Translations under genes and position numbers: made by a program | Origin: an uncultured Desulfobacteraceae bacterium | GTDB lineage: Bacteria > Desulfobacterota > Desulfobacteria > Desulfobacterales > UBA5852 | Direction: 5' to 3' | DNA length: 64,000 nucleotides | Assembly (NCBI GenBank): GCA_913060875.1 | Contig: CAJXSL010000013.1 | Location: 98,616-162,615, forward strand | Notes under the pieces: generated by a model | Told to the model about the DNA's origin: nothing | Seen by the model: the letters and a program-made list of their open reading frames with translations, nothing else | The model's database searches: none | Shown: positions 19,106-28,436 of the stretch, piece after piece | Layout of the letters: each line of letters begins with the position of its first letter | Position numbering within the stretch: the stretch's first letter is position 1

Positions 19106-20590
19106 ATGCGCCTGCAACACAACAAAATGTTCATGCTGGGCGGCCTGGTGTGCGCCCTGTTTTTCAGTGCCCTGCTGTTGGTGCGCACAGGCGTCTTCCC
19201 CTTTTCGAAGCGCCCGGCGGCGGAGGTGGCCCTGCGCGCGGGCCAGCCGCCGACAACCGGGGAGCGCTGGATGAATATTTTCCAGGGCGACCGTAAAATC
19301 GGGACCACCCACAGTCGTATGGAACCTGAGGAAGACGGCTATCGCTTAACCGAGCGCGTGGCCATGCGCATCAACACCATGGGTTTGGTGCAGGATCTGA
19401 CCCTGGATTCCCGGGGGTGGCTCAATCCGGATTTAACCCTGTCCCGCTTCGCCTTTGCCATGCGTTCGGGGCGCTTTACGTTCAATGCCAGCGGCCAGGT
19501 GGAAGACGATCATCTGGTCGTCCGGATTCAGTCCGGCGACAGTGAGCGCCGGATGCGACTTCCCCTGAAGGCGCCGCCTTATCTTCCCGCGGGGATTTTG
19601 GCGGCCGCTGTCCAGGCCGGCCTGGCACCGGGTGAACAACGGGTGTTCCCCATTTTTGACCCGTCCACCATGGCTCAGGAAACCATCACCCTGGTCCTGA
19701 GGGGCCGTGAAACCTTGCAGATGGGGGAGAACGAAGTGGACGCGCTCAAGGTTTCCCTGAGCTTCAAGGGGGTTTCCCAGGATGCCTGGCTGGATGAGGA
19801 TGGTGAACTCCTGATGGAGAAGGGCCTGCTGGGCATTCGTCAGGTGCGGGTGAGCCGGGAAGAAGCCCTATCCGGTTTGCCGGTGAGCGCCGCCGGCGAT
19901 CTGACCCGCGTGGCCGCCATCGTGCCCGATCGCCGCCTGCCGGACCCGGCCGGTCTCAAGCGGCTTACCCTCCGGCTGGGCGGGATCGATCCGGGACGCT
20001 ACCGTCTGCTGGGGGAGGGACGGCAGCAGCTGTCCGGCAACCGGCTGACATTGACCCGGGAAGATGTGGACGACCTGCCGGGGGCCGTGGCCCGGGACGA
20101 CATGCCGCCCGATATCCGTGATCTCCTGGCCCCGTCCACCTTTGTGACCTCGGATCACCCCAAAATCCAGGCCCTGGCCGCACGGCTGGTGGACCCGGAG
20201 GCCACTCCCCTGGCCAACCTGCATCAGTTGGTTGGCTGGATGCAGGCCAACATCGAGAAACGTCCGGTGCTTTCCCTGCCCGATGCGCTCAACACCCTCG
20301 ACAACCGCATGGGGGACTGCAACGAACACGCTGTTTTACTGGCCGCCCTGGCCCGTGCGGCCGGCTATCCGGCCCAGGTGGAAGCCGGCCTGGTTTATCA
20401 TGAAGGCCGTTTTTTCTACCATGCCTGGAACCGGGTTTATATCGGCCGCTGGATTACCGTGGATGCCCTTTTCGACCAGATCCCGGCCGATGTCACCCAC
20501 ATCCGCTTTGCCCGGGGCAGCGCCCATGAACAGCTCGATATCCTTCCCCTGCTGGGGAAGCTGCAGATCAGCATATTGGATATGGAGTGA
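19106..20590 (+). CDS. Membrane-anchored transglutaminase-like (cysteine protease fold) protein
   Basis: The 494-residue protein has one N-terminal membrane anchor (about 8-27) and a periplasmic body. The C-terminal domain is transglutaminase-like, with a plausible triad Cys405 (RMGDCNEHAVLLAALARAAG), His439 (FYHAWNRVY) and Asp453 (ITVDALFDQ). Such domains in bacteria act as peptidases or transferases on the cell surface; the substrate is unknown. An ABC exporter pair follows 78 bases downstream on the same strand, so it may be functionally tied to that system, but this is inferred from position only. Confidence 0.85.
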   Translation: MRLQHNKMFMLGGLVCALFFSALLLVRTGVFPFSKRPAAEVALRAGQPPTTGERWMNIFQGDRKIGTTHSRMEPEEDGYRLTERVAMRINTMGLVQDLTLDSRGWLNPDLTLSRFAFAMRSGRFTFNASGQVEDDHLVVRIQSGDSERRMRLPLKAPPYLPAGILAAAVQAGLAPGEQRVFPIFDPSTMAQETITLVLRGRETLQMGENEVDALKVSLSFKGVSQDAWLDEDGELLMEKGLLGIRQVRVSREEALSGLPVSAAGDLTRVAAIVPDRRLPDPAGLKRLTLRLGGIDPGRYRLLGEGRQQLSGNRLTLTREDVDDLPGAVARDDMPPDIRDLLAPSTFVTSDHPKIQALAARLVDPEATPLANLHQLVGWMQANIEKRPVLSLPDALNTLDNRMGDCNEHAVLLAALARAAGYPAQVEAGLVYHEGRFFYHAWNRVYIGRWITVDALFDQIPADVTHIRFARGSAHEQLDILPLLGKLQISILDME

Positions 20591-20668
20591 CAGATAAAAC
20601 ACTCTTTACGGGACTATCAAGCTTATTCGGGGTATCAAATCGACATATCTAAAGCGGAAACCCAACTT

Positions 20669-21424
20669 ATGATCGAACTGCACGACATCGTCAAAACTTA
20701 CGGCAGCCACAAAGCCCTGCACGGGCTCAACCTTTCCGTCCCGTCCGGAGAGATCTTCGGTTTCATCGGACCCAACGGGGCCGGCAAGACCACCACCATC
20801 AAGATTATCGGCGGCATCATGGCCCCCACGGCCGGCACGGTGCAGGTTGCCGGGATCGACATGGCCCGCGATCCGGTGACGGCCAAGCAGCGCATCGGGT
20901 TTATCCCCGACCGCCCTTATCTCTACGAAAAGCTTACCGGCATGGAGTTTCTGCAGTTCACGGCGGATGTGTACGGTGTTCCGGCGGCAGACTTTCGCAC
21001 CCAGGCGGTTTCCCTGTTGAAGATGTTCGCCCTGGCCGACTGGGGGGAGGAGCTGATCGAATCCTATTCCCACGGCATGAAGCAGCGCCTGATCATGTGC
21101 GCGGCCCTGCTGCACGATCCGGAGGTGCTCGTGGTGGACGAGCCCATGGTGGGGCTGGACCCGGTGGCCATCCGGATGGTCAAAAACCTCTTCCGCGACC
21201 TGGCTGCCAGGGGCGTTACGGTGTTCATGTCCACCCACACCCTGGCCGTGGCCGAAGACATCTGCGACCGCATCGGCATCATCCACCGGGGGCGCCTGAT
21301 CGCGGAAGGCACCCTTGACGATTTGCGTCGGGATATTGCCGGCGGCGCCCCGGACCTGGAGGCCGTTTTCATCAACCTGACCCAGTCCCCGGCGGACAAC
21401 CCCGGGCAGGGCGCGGCCGCATGA
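20669..21424 (+). CDS. ABC-2 type exporter ATP-binding protein
   Basis: A 251-residue ATPase subunit that powers an ABC exporter at the inner membrane. Walker A is GPNGAGKTT near residue 35, the signature reads SHGMKQRL near residue 134 (a variant of LSGGQ common in CcmA/DrrA-type exporters), and Walker B is VLVVDEPMVGLDP. The stop overlaps the next gene by four bases (ATGA), so it is coupled to its membrane partner. The cargo is unknown. Confidence 0.92.
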   Translation: MIELHDIVKTYGSHKALHGLNLSVPSGEIFGFIGPNGAGKTTTIKIIGGIMAPTAGTVQVAGIDMARDPVTAKQRIGFIPDRPYLYEKLTGMEFLQFTADVYGVPAADFRTQAVSLLKMFALADWGEELIESYSHGMKQRLIMCAALLHDPEVLVVDEPMVGLDPVAIRMVKNLFRDLAARGVTVFMSTHTLAVAEDICDRIGIIHRGRLIAEGTLDDLRRDIAGGAPDLEAVFINLTQSPADNPGQGAAA

Positions 21425-23106
21425 GCAGTGTTTTCGATCTTATCAAGCCGCGCCTGTGGCCCGTCGTGCATCGCCGCCCGAATACGGCGGCCCGCTCCTA
21501 CGTGCGCCTGGCCGTGATGACCGCGGTGGCCGGCGCGCTCTGGATCGGCATTTTCCTGGTCAGCCTGCGGGTGCTGACCCATTTCAGCACCATCGAAGAA
21601 ATCGGCACCCTGCTCAACTACAAGCTGCTCAACATGCTGATGGTCACTTCCCTGGCCCTGCTGGTGTTCAGCGACATCCTGACGGCCCTGTCGAAACTCT
21701 ACCTGGCCCGCGATCTGCCCCTGGTGCATGCCCTGCCCGTGCCGGCCCATCGCATTTTTTTGGCGCGCTGGATGGAAATCAGCTTCGACGGCTCATGGAT
21801 GGTGCTGGCTTTTACCCTGCCGGTATTCCTGGCCTACGGCATGGTCTTCGAACAGGGCTTGATATTCGGGCTGGTGCTTGTCGCCGTCCTGGTGCCGTTT
21901 GCCCTCCTGGCGGCCACGGTCAGCAGCCTGCTGGTGCTGGTGGTGGTGATCATCATTCCGGCCAACCGCATGAAGAATATCTTTGTCCTGCTGGGGCTGC
22001 TGGCCTTCGTGGCCGTCTACCTGGCCATTCGCATGGCCCGGCCCGAACAGCTGGTGGACCCGGAGGTCTTCGACAGTGTGCTGACCTATGTGGCGTCGCT
22101 GCAGACGCCCTCTCCGCCCTGGCTGCCCTCCACCTGGGCCTACGCGGCCCTGCAGGCCGCCCTGGCCCCCGAACCACACCGGGGGCTGCTGGATATAGCG
22201 CTATTGTGGAGCGGCACGGGCTTCTTCCTGTTCCTCGCCGTCGGGCTGGCCGATCGTCTCTATTTCCGGGGGTACTCCCGCACCCAGGCGGCCGGCCGCA
22301 AGTTCCGCCGGCGGCCGGCCGGGACGACCCGGCGGCACAGCCGGTTTACCGGCCCCCTGCGGGCCCTGCTGGACAAGGAGCTGAAGACTTTCTGGCGGGA
22401 CCAGACCCAGTGGTCCCAGATTTTCCTGATCATGGCCCTGGTGGTGATCTATGTCTACAATTTCAAGGTGCTGCCCCTGGAGAAGTCGCCCCTGCCCACC
22501 GTCTACCTGCAGAACCTGCTGGCTTTCCTGAATATGGGCCTGGCCCTGTTCGTCCTCACGGCCGTCACGGCCCGCTTTGCCTTCCCGGCCGTATGCAGTG
22601 AACGGGAAGCCTTCTGGGTCATCAAGACCGCCCCCATTTCCATCCGGTCTTTCCTGTGGATCAAGTTCGGCATTTATTTTCTGCCTCTTTTGATCCTGAC
22701 CGAAGGACTGATCGTGATCACCAACCTCCTGCTCAACGTGACCCCGGTCATGATGGGACTTTCCGTGCTGACCGTCTTCGGCATGGTGCCCGGCATCGTG
22801 GCCCTGGGCATCGGCATGGGCGCCCTGAATCCCAATTTCCGGACCGAAAACCCGGCCCAGGCCGTCACCGGGTTTGACGGCCTGCTCTTTATGGTGTTGA
22901 GCACGGCCTTTATCGGCGCCGTGCTGGCCCTGGAGGCCGGTCCGGTCTACCACTATTTCCTGTCCGAGCTCCGCGGCCGCCCCCTGCCGCCCCACTGGTT
23001 CCTGCGCACCTGGACCAGCGGCCTGCTGGCGGTCCTGCTGTGTCTGGCCGCTGCCGTCGTGCCCATGGCCATCGGTCAACGGCGGCTGGAACGCCGGGGC
23101 ATCTGA
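21421..23106 (+). CDS. ABC exporter membrane protein
   Basis: A 561-residue integral membrane protein with about 12-14 hydrophobic segments, starting within the stop of the ATPase gene. It fits the large ABC-2-like permease family found beside CcmA-type ATPases (long soluble loop around residues 290-330 rich in arginine, then NFKVLPLEKSPLP). No transport substrate can be named. Together with the preceding ATPase and perhaps the transglutaminase-like protein it forms a three-gene unit. Confidence 0.85.
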   Translation: MSSVFDLIKPRLWPVVHRRPNTAARSYVRLAVMTAVAGALWIGIFLVSLRVLTHFSTIEEIGTLLNYKLLNMLMVTSLALLVFSDILTALSKLYLARDLPLVHALPVPAHRIFLARWMEISFDGSWMVLAFTLPVFLAYGMVFEQGLIFGLVLVAVLVPFALLAATVSSLLVLVVVIIIPANRMKNIFVLLGLLAFVAVYLAIRMARPEQLVDPEVFDSVLTYVASLQTPSPPWLPSTWAYAALQAALAPEPHRGLLDIALLWSGTGFFLFLAVGLADRLYFRGYSRTQAAGRKFRRRPAGTTRRHSRFTGPLRALLDKELKTFWRDQTQWSQIFLIMALVVIYVYNFKVLPLEKSPLPTVYLQNLLAFLNMGLALFVLTAVTARFAFPAVCSEREAFWVIKTAPISIRSFLWIKFGIYFLPLLILTEGLIVITNLLLNVTPVMMGLSVLTVFGMVPGIVALGIGMGALNPNFRTENPAQAVTGFDGLLFMVLSTAFIGAVLALEAGPVYHYFLSELRGRPLPPHWFLRTWTSGLLAVLLCLAAAVVPMAIGQRRLERRGI

Positions 23107-23119
23107 AAGGGGCCCGGGA

Positions 23120-24469
23120 TCAGCTGTCCGACAGGGCCTGGAGCTTGCGGTAGAGGGTTTTACGCCCGATGCCCAGGATATCCGCAGCACGGGTCCGGCT
23201 TCCCCCGACGTATTGCAGCACCGCCAGGATGTGCTGGCGTTCCACTTCCCTAAGGGGCAGGAAGGGCTGGTCGATGCCGGCCATGACCCCGCCGCCGGTC
23301 AGTTCCAGGGGCAGGGCGCGCTCCGTGATAACGTCGCCTTCGGACAGAATGAGGCCCCTCTCCAGAACGTTCTGCAATTCCCGCACGTTGCCGGGCCAGT
23401 CATAGGCCATGAGGCATTGCATGGTCCGGTCCGAGATGCGCACCATGCGGTCACCCGGCCGAAGGCGCCCGATAAAGGACTCGATCAGGGCCGGGATGTC
23501 CTCTTTGCGGTTGCGCAAGGGGGGCAGGGGGATGTTGAACACGTTGAGCCGGTGATACATGGCTTCGCTGAAGCGGCCCGCCTCCACTTCCTCGTGGAGA
23601 TCCCGATTGGTGGCGAATATAAAGCGTACATTCACCTTCTGCTCGTTTTTTTCGCCCACCCGGCGAAAGGTCTGGTTTTCAATGACCCGTAGCAGCGCAC
23701 TCTGTACCTCGATGGGCAGCTCCCCGATCTCGTCCAGAAACAGGGTCCCTTTGTGGGCGAAGGAGAGGAGTCCCTCGTAGGATTCGGTGGCCCCGGTGAA
23801 GGCTCCCTTGCGGTAGCCGAACAGTTCGCTGCGCAGGAGGTCTTTCTGGAAGGTCCCGCAGTTCTTAACCATCAGGGGCCGTGCACTGCGGTCGCTCAAT
23901 TCATGGATGAGCTGGGCCACCACGTTCTTGCCGGTGCCGCTCTCCCCCGTCAGGAGGACCGGAACACGGGCGGGCGCCACCTTGCGGATCAGGAAGCGCA
24001 CGTTTTCCAGTGCGTCCGACTGCCCCACCAGCTTCGGGGAGCCCTGTTCAGCCTGGGTATGGCGCAGCAGGCGGTTTTCCCGCTGCAGGCAGGTTCGCTG
24101 AAAGGCTTTTTCCATGACGAGGGCCAGGCGGTCCAGGTCAAAGGGTTTGGTGATGTAGTCGTAGGCCCCCATCTTCATGGCCCGGACGGCGTTGTCCACG
24201 TCCCCGAAACCCGTGATGATGATGACCTGGGCTTCGGGGGCCAACTCCTGGAAATCGATGAGCAGATCCAGCCCGGAGCCGTCGGGCAGCCGCATGTCGA
24301 GAAGGGCCAGATCGAACGTCTCCTGCTTGAACAGGGTCCGAGCTTCGCTTACCGTGCCGACGGTCGTGATGCGGCGCCGTTGGTTGCCGAGTTCCTTTTC
24401 CACGAGGCGGCGAATGTTGGGTTCGTCGTCCACCACGAGGACGTGCATGGTTTCCATGGCCGGAGTCAT
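23120..24469 (-). CDS. Sigma-54-dependent response regulator (NtrC family)
   Basis: A 449-residue activator of sigma-54 RNA polymerase. The receiver domain has Asp14-Asp15 and the phospho-acceptor Asp58 (LALLDMRLPDGSG). The AAA+ domain shows GESGTGKN (Walker A), the sigma-54 contact loop GAFTGA and FLDEIGELP. The C-terminal Fis-type helix-turn-helix is RTRAADILGIGRKTLYRKL. The ATG overlaps the stop of the histidine kinase gene by four bases, so the two form a two-component pair. A sigma-54 promoter at 27101, in front of the divergent alcohol dehydrogenase gene, is the natural local target. Confidence 0.95.
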   Translation of the reverse strand: MTPAMETMHVLVVDDEPNIRRLVEKELGNQRRRITTVGTVSEARTLFKQETFDLALLDMRLPDGSGLDLLIDFQELAPEAQVIIITGFGDVDNAVRAMKMGAYDYITKPFDLDRLALVMEKAFQRTCLQRENRLLRHTQAEQGSPKLVGQSDALENVRFLIRKVAPARVPVLLTGESGTGKNVVAQLIHELSDRSARPLMVKNCGTFQKDLLRSELFGYRKGAFTGATESYEGLLSFAHKGTLFLDEIGELPIEVQSALLRVIENQTFRRVGEKNEQKVNVRFIFATNRDLHEEVEAGRFSEAMYHRLNVFNIPLPPLRNRKEDIPALIESFIGRLRPGDRMVRISDRTMQCLMAYDWPGNVRELQNVLERGLILSEGDVITERALPLELTGGGVMAGIDQPFLPLREVERQHILAVLQYVGGSRTRAADILGIGRKTLYRKLQALSDS

Positions 24470-25671
24470 GGCTGGATTCCTTTGGCCGCCGGCAGCCGAA
24501 CCGTGAACCGGGAGCCTTGCCCCGGGAGGCTGTCCACGTTGATTTCACCCCCGTGGGCCTGGATGATGTGATAGCAAGTGGACAGCCCGATACCGATGCC
24601 CTGGCCCACCGGTTTGGTCGTGAAGAAAGGCTCGAAAAGCTTGGGCAGGTGATCGGGCGGGATACCGCACCCGTTGTCCGCCACTTCCAGCGCAACCCCC
24701 CCGTTATGACGGCCGCGGGTGCGTATCGTGATGCGGCCTTCCGGCGTAACGGCAGCCAGGGCATTGAGCACCAGATTCAGAATCACCTGTTCGAGTTCCG
24801 CCGCGTTGCCTTTGATGGTCGGCAGCTCAGAGGCCAACTGCAGATCGATAAGGTCGTCCGGGTACTGTTTGAGCTTGTGGTGGAGGAGGCGCAGGACGTT
24901 GCGAATCAGGGGGGTTAAACGGATCGGGCTCAACTCGGCGGTCGTGCGGGGGCTGAAGGTCAGCAGGCTTTGGACAATGCCGCTGCAGCGCTGGCACTCC
25001 GTGCGGATGATATCGAGGTACTCCTCGAAGTCCCTGCGCAGGCCGTCGTCGTTCAGCGCCTCGGCCAGTTTGGCCATACGCCGCTGGAGGCCTTCGGCGA
25101 AACCCTGAATGGAAGTGAGCGGGTTGTTGATTTCGTGGGCCACGCCGGCGGCCAGCAGTCCGATGGTGGCCATCTTTTCGGCGTGGTAGTATTGGGCCTG
25201 GAATTCTTTTTCCAGCGTCACATCCCGTTTGACGACCAGGATCTCGCTGAGCTGCCCGTCGGCGTCGCGCAGTGGCGAAGCGGTGATGGCAAAGTGGCGG
25301 TTGCGACCGTCGACGCCGAAGATGGCGTTCTGCCGACAGACCTGGTTGGTGGCCAGGGCGTCCCGCAGCGGACACTCTTCACAGGGTTCCGAACGGTCGC
25401 GGAAGACCGTGTAGCAATAGCCTTTTACCGCTGATCGTTTTTGATAGAGATCGAAAAAACTGTGGTTGACCGACCGGATGCGGTAGTCGGGGGATATAAC
25501 GGCCACGATGTCCGTGATCCCGTCGAGGATGGTCTGGACATGCCGCTGTTCGCGCTGCAGCTCACGGTTGGACGCGCGCAGCTCGCCCATTTTGACCTGG
25601 ACTTCTTTGAAAAAGCCCAGCTTGGTGTGTCCCAACCCGATTAGATCTTCGATACGCGGTTTCGGTTTCAT
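24466..25671 (-). CDS. PAS-domain sensor histidine kinase, soluble
   Basis: A 401-residue kinase with no membrane segment, hence a cytoplasmic sensor. A coiled helix (about 20-45) leads into a PAS domain (45-150) with a cysteine cluster (EPCEECPLRDALATNQVC) that could bind a metal or sense redox state. The phospho-acceptor is His179 in GVAHEINNPLTSIQG. The ATPase domain has LNLVLNALAAV, DNGCGIPPDHLPKLFEPF and the G2 box GIGIGLS. The start at 25671 lies two bases after the ADH stop; a longer in-frame form would overlap that gene. It pairs with the downstream NtrC-type regulator. Confidence 0.93.
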   Translation of the reverse strand: MKPKPRIEDLIGLGHTKLGFFKEVQVKMGELRASNRELQREQRHVQTILDGITDIVAVISPDYRIRSVNHSFFDLYQKRSAVKGYCYTVFRDRSEPCEECPLRDALATNQVCRQNAIFGVDGRNRHFAITASPLRDADGQLSEILVVKRDVTLEKEFQAQYYHAEKMATIGLLAAGVAHEINNPLTSIQGFAEGLQRRMAKLAEALNDDGLRRDFEEYLDIIRTECQRCSGIVQSLLTFSPRTTAELSPIRLTPLIRNVLRLLHHKLKQYPDDLIDLQLASELPTIKGNAAELEQVILNLVLNALAAVTPEGRITIRTRGRHNGGVALEVADNGCGIPPDHLPKLFEPFFTTKPVGQGIGIGLSTCYHIIQAHGGEINVDSLPGQGSRFTVRLPAAKGIQP

Positions 25672-25673
25672 AT

Positions 25674-26816
25674 CTACCAACACGTTTTGCAGAGGTCGAC
25701 CATGTCGTCCACCGTGGCTTCCCTGGGGTTTGTCAGCAGACAGGCGTCCTGGGTCGCCATCTTGCATATCGGCGGCAGCACAGCGTCATCCCTCACGATG
25801 TCCCGCAGCCGGGTGGAAATATTCAGATCCGCAAAGAACGCTTCAAGGCGCGCAATGCCGGCTTGCGCCGTGGCTTCGGCGTCGCCGGTGCGCTGCCCCA
25901 GTACAATTTCACCGATATCGGCCATCTTGTCCACACATACCGGCAGGTTGAACCGCATGACGGCCGGCAGCAGGATGGGGTGAATAAGGCCGTGGGCCAG
26001 ATCCAGCTTGCCGCCCAGGGAGTGGGCCAGGGCATGGTCCAGCCCGAGGCTGGCATTGCTGAAGGCCATGGCCGCACACGTGCAGGCGCTGGACAAATTG
26101 TCAAGGGCCGCCATGCGACGCCCCTCGAGGGCCATGGGAAGATATTTCATGATCAGGTCGATGGCCTTGAGGGATTGGTTTTCCGTGAGGGTCGAGGCAA
26201 TGCTGGAGACGTAGGCCTCCACTGCATGCGACAGCGCGTCGATGGCCGAGGCGACGATGAGCTCTTCGGTTTTGGTGGTCAGCAGCTCGGGGTCGATAAT
26301 CGAAATGTTGGGCACGAGGGTGCGGCTGATAATCGACATCTTCACCTGGCGCTGCATGTCGGTGATGATGGCGAACTGGGAAATGTCGGCCCCGCTCCCC
26401 GCCGTGGACGGCAGGAAGACCATGGGCGGCAGGGGATGTTGGATGCGGTTGGCCCCCTCGTAATCCTGAACAGTGCCGCCGTTGCTGGCCACCATGGCGA
26501 TGCCCTTGGCGGCATCCATGGGGCTGCCGCCGCCAATGGCCATGACGACGTCGCAGCCGGCCTCTTGATAGCAGCGCACCCCCTCGTTGACTTGCTGGTC
26601 CCGGGGGTTGGCGCTGATTTTGTTGAAATAGACCCACTCGAGTCGTTCGGCCTTCAATATGGACTGGAGGCGTTCGACCCACCCGGCCTTTTCAAGACCC
26701 CCATCGCTCACCAGGAATACGCGATCAGCCCCCAGGCGCTTGGCGCACAAGGCGGCATATTTCATGCTGCCGGGACCGAACAGAATCTCGGGAACCGAAA
26801 ATTTTCGCACGTCCAT
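25674..26816 (-). CDS. Iron-containing alcohol dehydrogenase (group III)
   Basis: A 380-residue NAD(P)-dependent dehydrogenase of the Fe-ADH family, converting a primary alcohol to its aldehyde or the reverse. Motifs seen are GGGSPMDAAKGIAM (nucleotide binding, near residue 96) and metal-ligand segments AIDALSHAVEAYVS, LDHALAHSLGGKLDLAHGLIHP. The ATG at 26816 has GGAGG eight bases before it; an earlier ATG adds 19 residues without support. It heads the unit with the histidine kinase and response regulator, an unusual mix that links alcohol use with its own sensor. Confidence 0.93.
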   Translation of the reverse strand: MDVRKFSVPEILFGPGSMKYAALCAKRLGADRVFLVSDGGLEKAGWVERLQSILKAERLEWVYFNKISANPRDQQVNEGVRCYQEAGCDVVMAIGGGSPMDAAKGIAMVASNGGTVQDYEGANRIQHPLPPMVFLPSTAGSGADISQFAIITDMQRQVKMSIISRTLVPNISIIDPELLTTKTEELIVASAIDALSHAVEAYVSSIASTLTENQSLKAIDLIMKYLPMALEGRRMAALDNLSSACTCAAMAFSNASLGLDHALAHSLGGKLDLAHGLIHPILLPAVMRFNLPVCVDKMADIGEIVLGQRTGDAEATAQAGIARLEAFFADLNISTRLRDIVRDDAVLPPICKMATQDACLLTNPREATVDDMVDLCKTCW

Positions 26817-26953
26817 GGTCTGGTCCTCCCGACGTACAAGCTCTGCGAAGTTCGTGCCAGCACATGTGTTCAAGATTTACAAGGATAAGCGCAGGGATAG
26901 ATACTGGATGGGTCAAAACGACCCGAAAACCCTTCGGCCGGTGGGTCAACCTG

Positions 26954-27027
26954 CCCCGCCATGGCGGGGTGCGGAGGGCCCTGTTTTCCGAAAACGTAAT
27001 CGCGTCATCGTTGCCTGGCAATTACGT
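26954..27027. promoter_or_regulatory. Cluster of palindromes, candidate activator sites
   Basis: Four perfect or near-perfect palindromes lie in 75 bases: CCCCGCCATGGCGGGG (26954-26969), GTTTTCCGAAAAC (26983-26995), TTGCCTGGCAA (27011-27021) and the outer pair ACGTAAT/ATTACGT (26994-27000, 27021-27027). They sit 75-150 bases upstream of the sigma-54 promoter at 27101, where enhancer sites for NtrC-type regulators usually lie. That they bind the adjacent regulator is inferred. Confidence 0.5.
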
Positions 27028-27100
27028 TAACTGATTTAGGTCCAATTTTCAAAAGGATATCCGCTGCAAGGCCCGTGTTGTCATCCCCCTCCGCCGCGTC

Positions 27101-27116
27101 TGGCCCGTTATTTGCC
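27101..27116 (+). promoter_or_regulatory. Sigma-54 (-24/-12) promoter
   Basis: TGGCCCG-TTAT-TTGCC has GG and GC exactly ten bases apart and matches the consensus TGGCACG-N4-TTGC at all but one position. It lies 54 bases before the ADH start at 27170. A weaker site on the opposite strand (27128-27142, TGG...TTGC) might serve the divergent unit. Confidence 0.75.
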
Positions 27117-27169
27117 ACTGCAAGTGCGCAAGTTTTAACCCACACATCATTTAAGCAAAGGAGTAAGCC

Positions 27170-28336
27170 ATGACCGTTCAAGAACAAGTATTCGGATTTT
27201 TCATTCCCACCGTGACGCTGATGGGGATTGGGTCCCACAAGGAAATCGGCAACCAGATCAAGGTGCTGGGGGGCAAAAAGCCTTTCATCTGCACGGACAA
27301 AGGCATCACCGGCGCGGGCATCGCGGACCAGATAAGCGCTGTGATCAAAGAAGAGTGCGGTGTGAAGCCCGTTGTCTACGACGGCACCCAGCCCAACCCC
27401 ACCGACAAGAACGTCCATGAGGGCTACGACCTTTACAAGTCCAAGAAATGCGATCTCATTATTTCCCTGGGCGGCGGCAGCTCTCACGACTGCGGCAAGG
27501 GGATCGGCATCGTGGCCACCAACGGCGGCAACATCCGTGACTACGAAGGTGTGGATCAATCGCAAAAGGCCATGCCGCCGTTTATCGCCGTCAACACCAC
27601 CGCCGGCACGGCCAGCGAAATGACCCGCTTCTGCATCATCACGGACACCAGCCGCAAGGTCAAGATGGCGATCGTGGATTGGCGTGTCACCCCCAACGTG
27701 GCCATCGACGATCCCCTGCTGATGGTCGGCATGCCCCCGGCCCTCACGGCGGCCACCGGCATGGATGCCCTCACCCATGCGGTCGAGGCCTATGTGTCCA
27801 CCATTGCCACGCCGGTCACGGACGCCTGCGCCCTCAAGGCCATCGAGCTCGTGGCGGGGTACCTCAGGGCGGCGGTGGCCAACGGCAACGACATGGAAGC
27901 CCGGGACAAGATGTGCTACGCCCAGTACCTGGCCGGCATGGCCTTCAACAACGCCAGCCTGGGCCACGTGCATGCCATGGCCCACCAGCTGGGCGGCTTC
28001 TACGACCTGCCCCACGGGGTCTGCAATGCAATCCTGCTGCCCCACGTGAGCCGCTACAACCTCATCGCCAAGATGGACCGCTTTGCGGACATTGCGATGG
28101 CCATGGGCGAAAACATCGAAGGCTTATCCGTCCGGGCGGCGGCAGACGTGGCTTTGGACGCCATCCAGACCCTGTCGGCGGACGTCGGTATCCCGGCGGG
28201 ATTGAAGGGACTGGGGGTCAAAGAGAAGGATCTCAAGATCATGGCCGAGAACGCCCAGAAGGATGCCTGCGGGCTCACCAACCCGCGCTGTCCCACCCTG
28301 GAGGATGTAATCGGCATCTACAAGAACGCCCTCTAA
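27170..28336 (+). CDS. Iron-containing NAD-dependent alcohol/methanol dehydrogenase
   Basis: The 388-residue protein is a close Mdh/AdhB-type member of the Fe-ADH family. Seen are GGGSSHDCGKGIGI near residue 98, TTAGTASEMTRFCII near residue 143, and the metal-binding segments GMDALTHAVEAYVST and HVHAMAHQLGGFYDLPHG. It oxidises short alcohols or reduces aldehydes with NAD(H); the exact substrate is open. AAGGAG lies before the ATG. It is transcribed away from the other ADH-kinase-regulator unit and has a sigma-54 promoter, so the adjacent two-component system probably controls it. Confidence 0.95.
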   Translation: MTVQEQVFGFFIPTVTLMGIGSHKEIGNQIKVLGGKKPFICTDKGITGAGIADQISAVIKEECGVKPVVYDGTQPNPTDKNVHEGYDLYKSKKCDLIISLGGGSSHDCGKGIGIVATNGGNIRDYEGVDQSQKAMPPFIAVNTTAGTASEMTRFCIITDTSRKVKMAIVDWRVTPNVAIDDPLLMVGMPPALTAATGMDALTHAVEAYVSTIATPVTDACALKAIELVAGYLRAAVANGNDMEARDKMCYAQYLAGMAFNNASLGHVHAMAHQLGGFYDLPHGVCNAILLPHVSRYNLIAKMDRFADIAMAMGENIEGLSVRAAADVALDAIQTLSADVGIPAGLKGLGVKEKDLKIMAENAQKDACGLTNPRCPTLEDVIGIYKNAL

Positions 28337-28369
28337 CGCGAGGGCCTGAACAGGAGCGCCAATCGAAAA

Positions 28370-28410
28370 CGGCTGTTGCGGGCCGCTGCGTCAGGGGCCC
28401 GCAACAGCCG
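28370..28410. terminator. Strong hairpin after ADH gene
   Basis: Fifteen-base perfect arms (CGGCTGTTGCGGGCC at 28370-28384 and its complement at 28396-28410) flank an 11-base loop. On the plus strand no T-run follows; on the minus strand it continues TTTTCG. It lies 33 bases after the ADH stop and probably stops or slows transcription before the glutaredoxin gene. Confidence 0.6.
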
Positions 28411-28436
28411 TATCGGCAATTTGATGGTGGGAGACC

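Noticed and set aside
23120..25671. Two-component pair as PrsK/PrsR regulators of PEP-CTERM genes
   Set aside because: The kinase lacks the large membrane and GAF domains of PrsK, and the pair is embedded with alcohol dehydrogenases.
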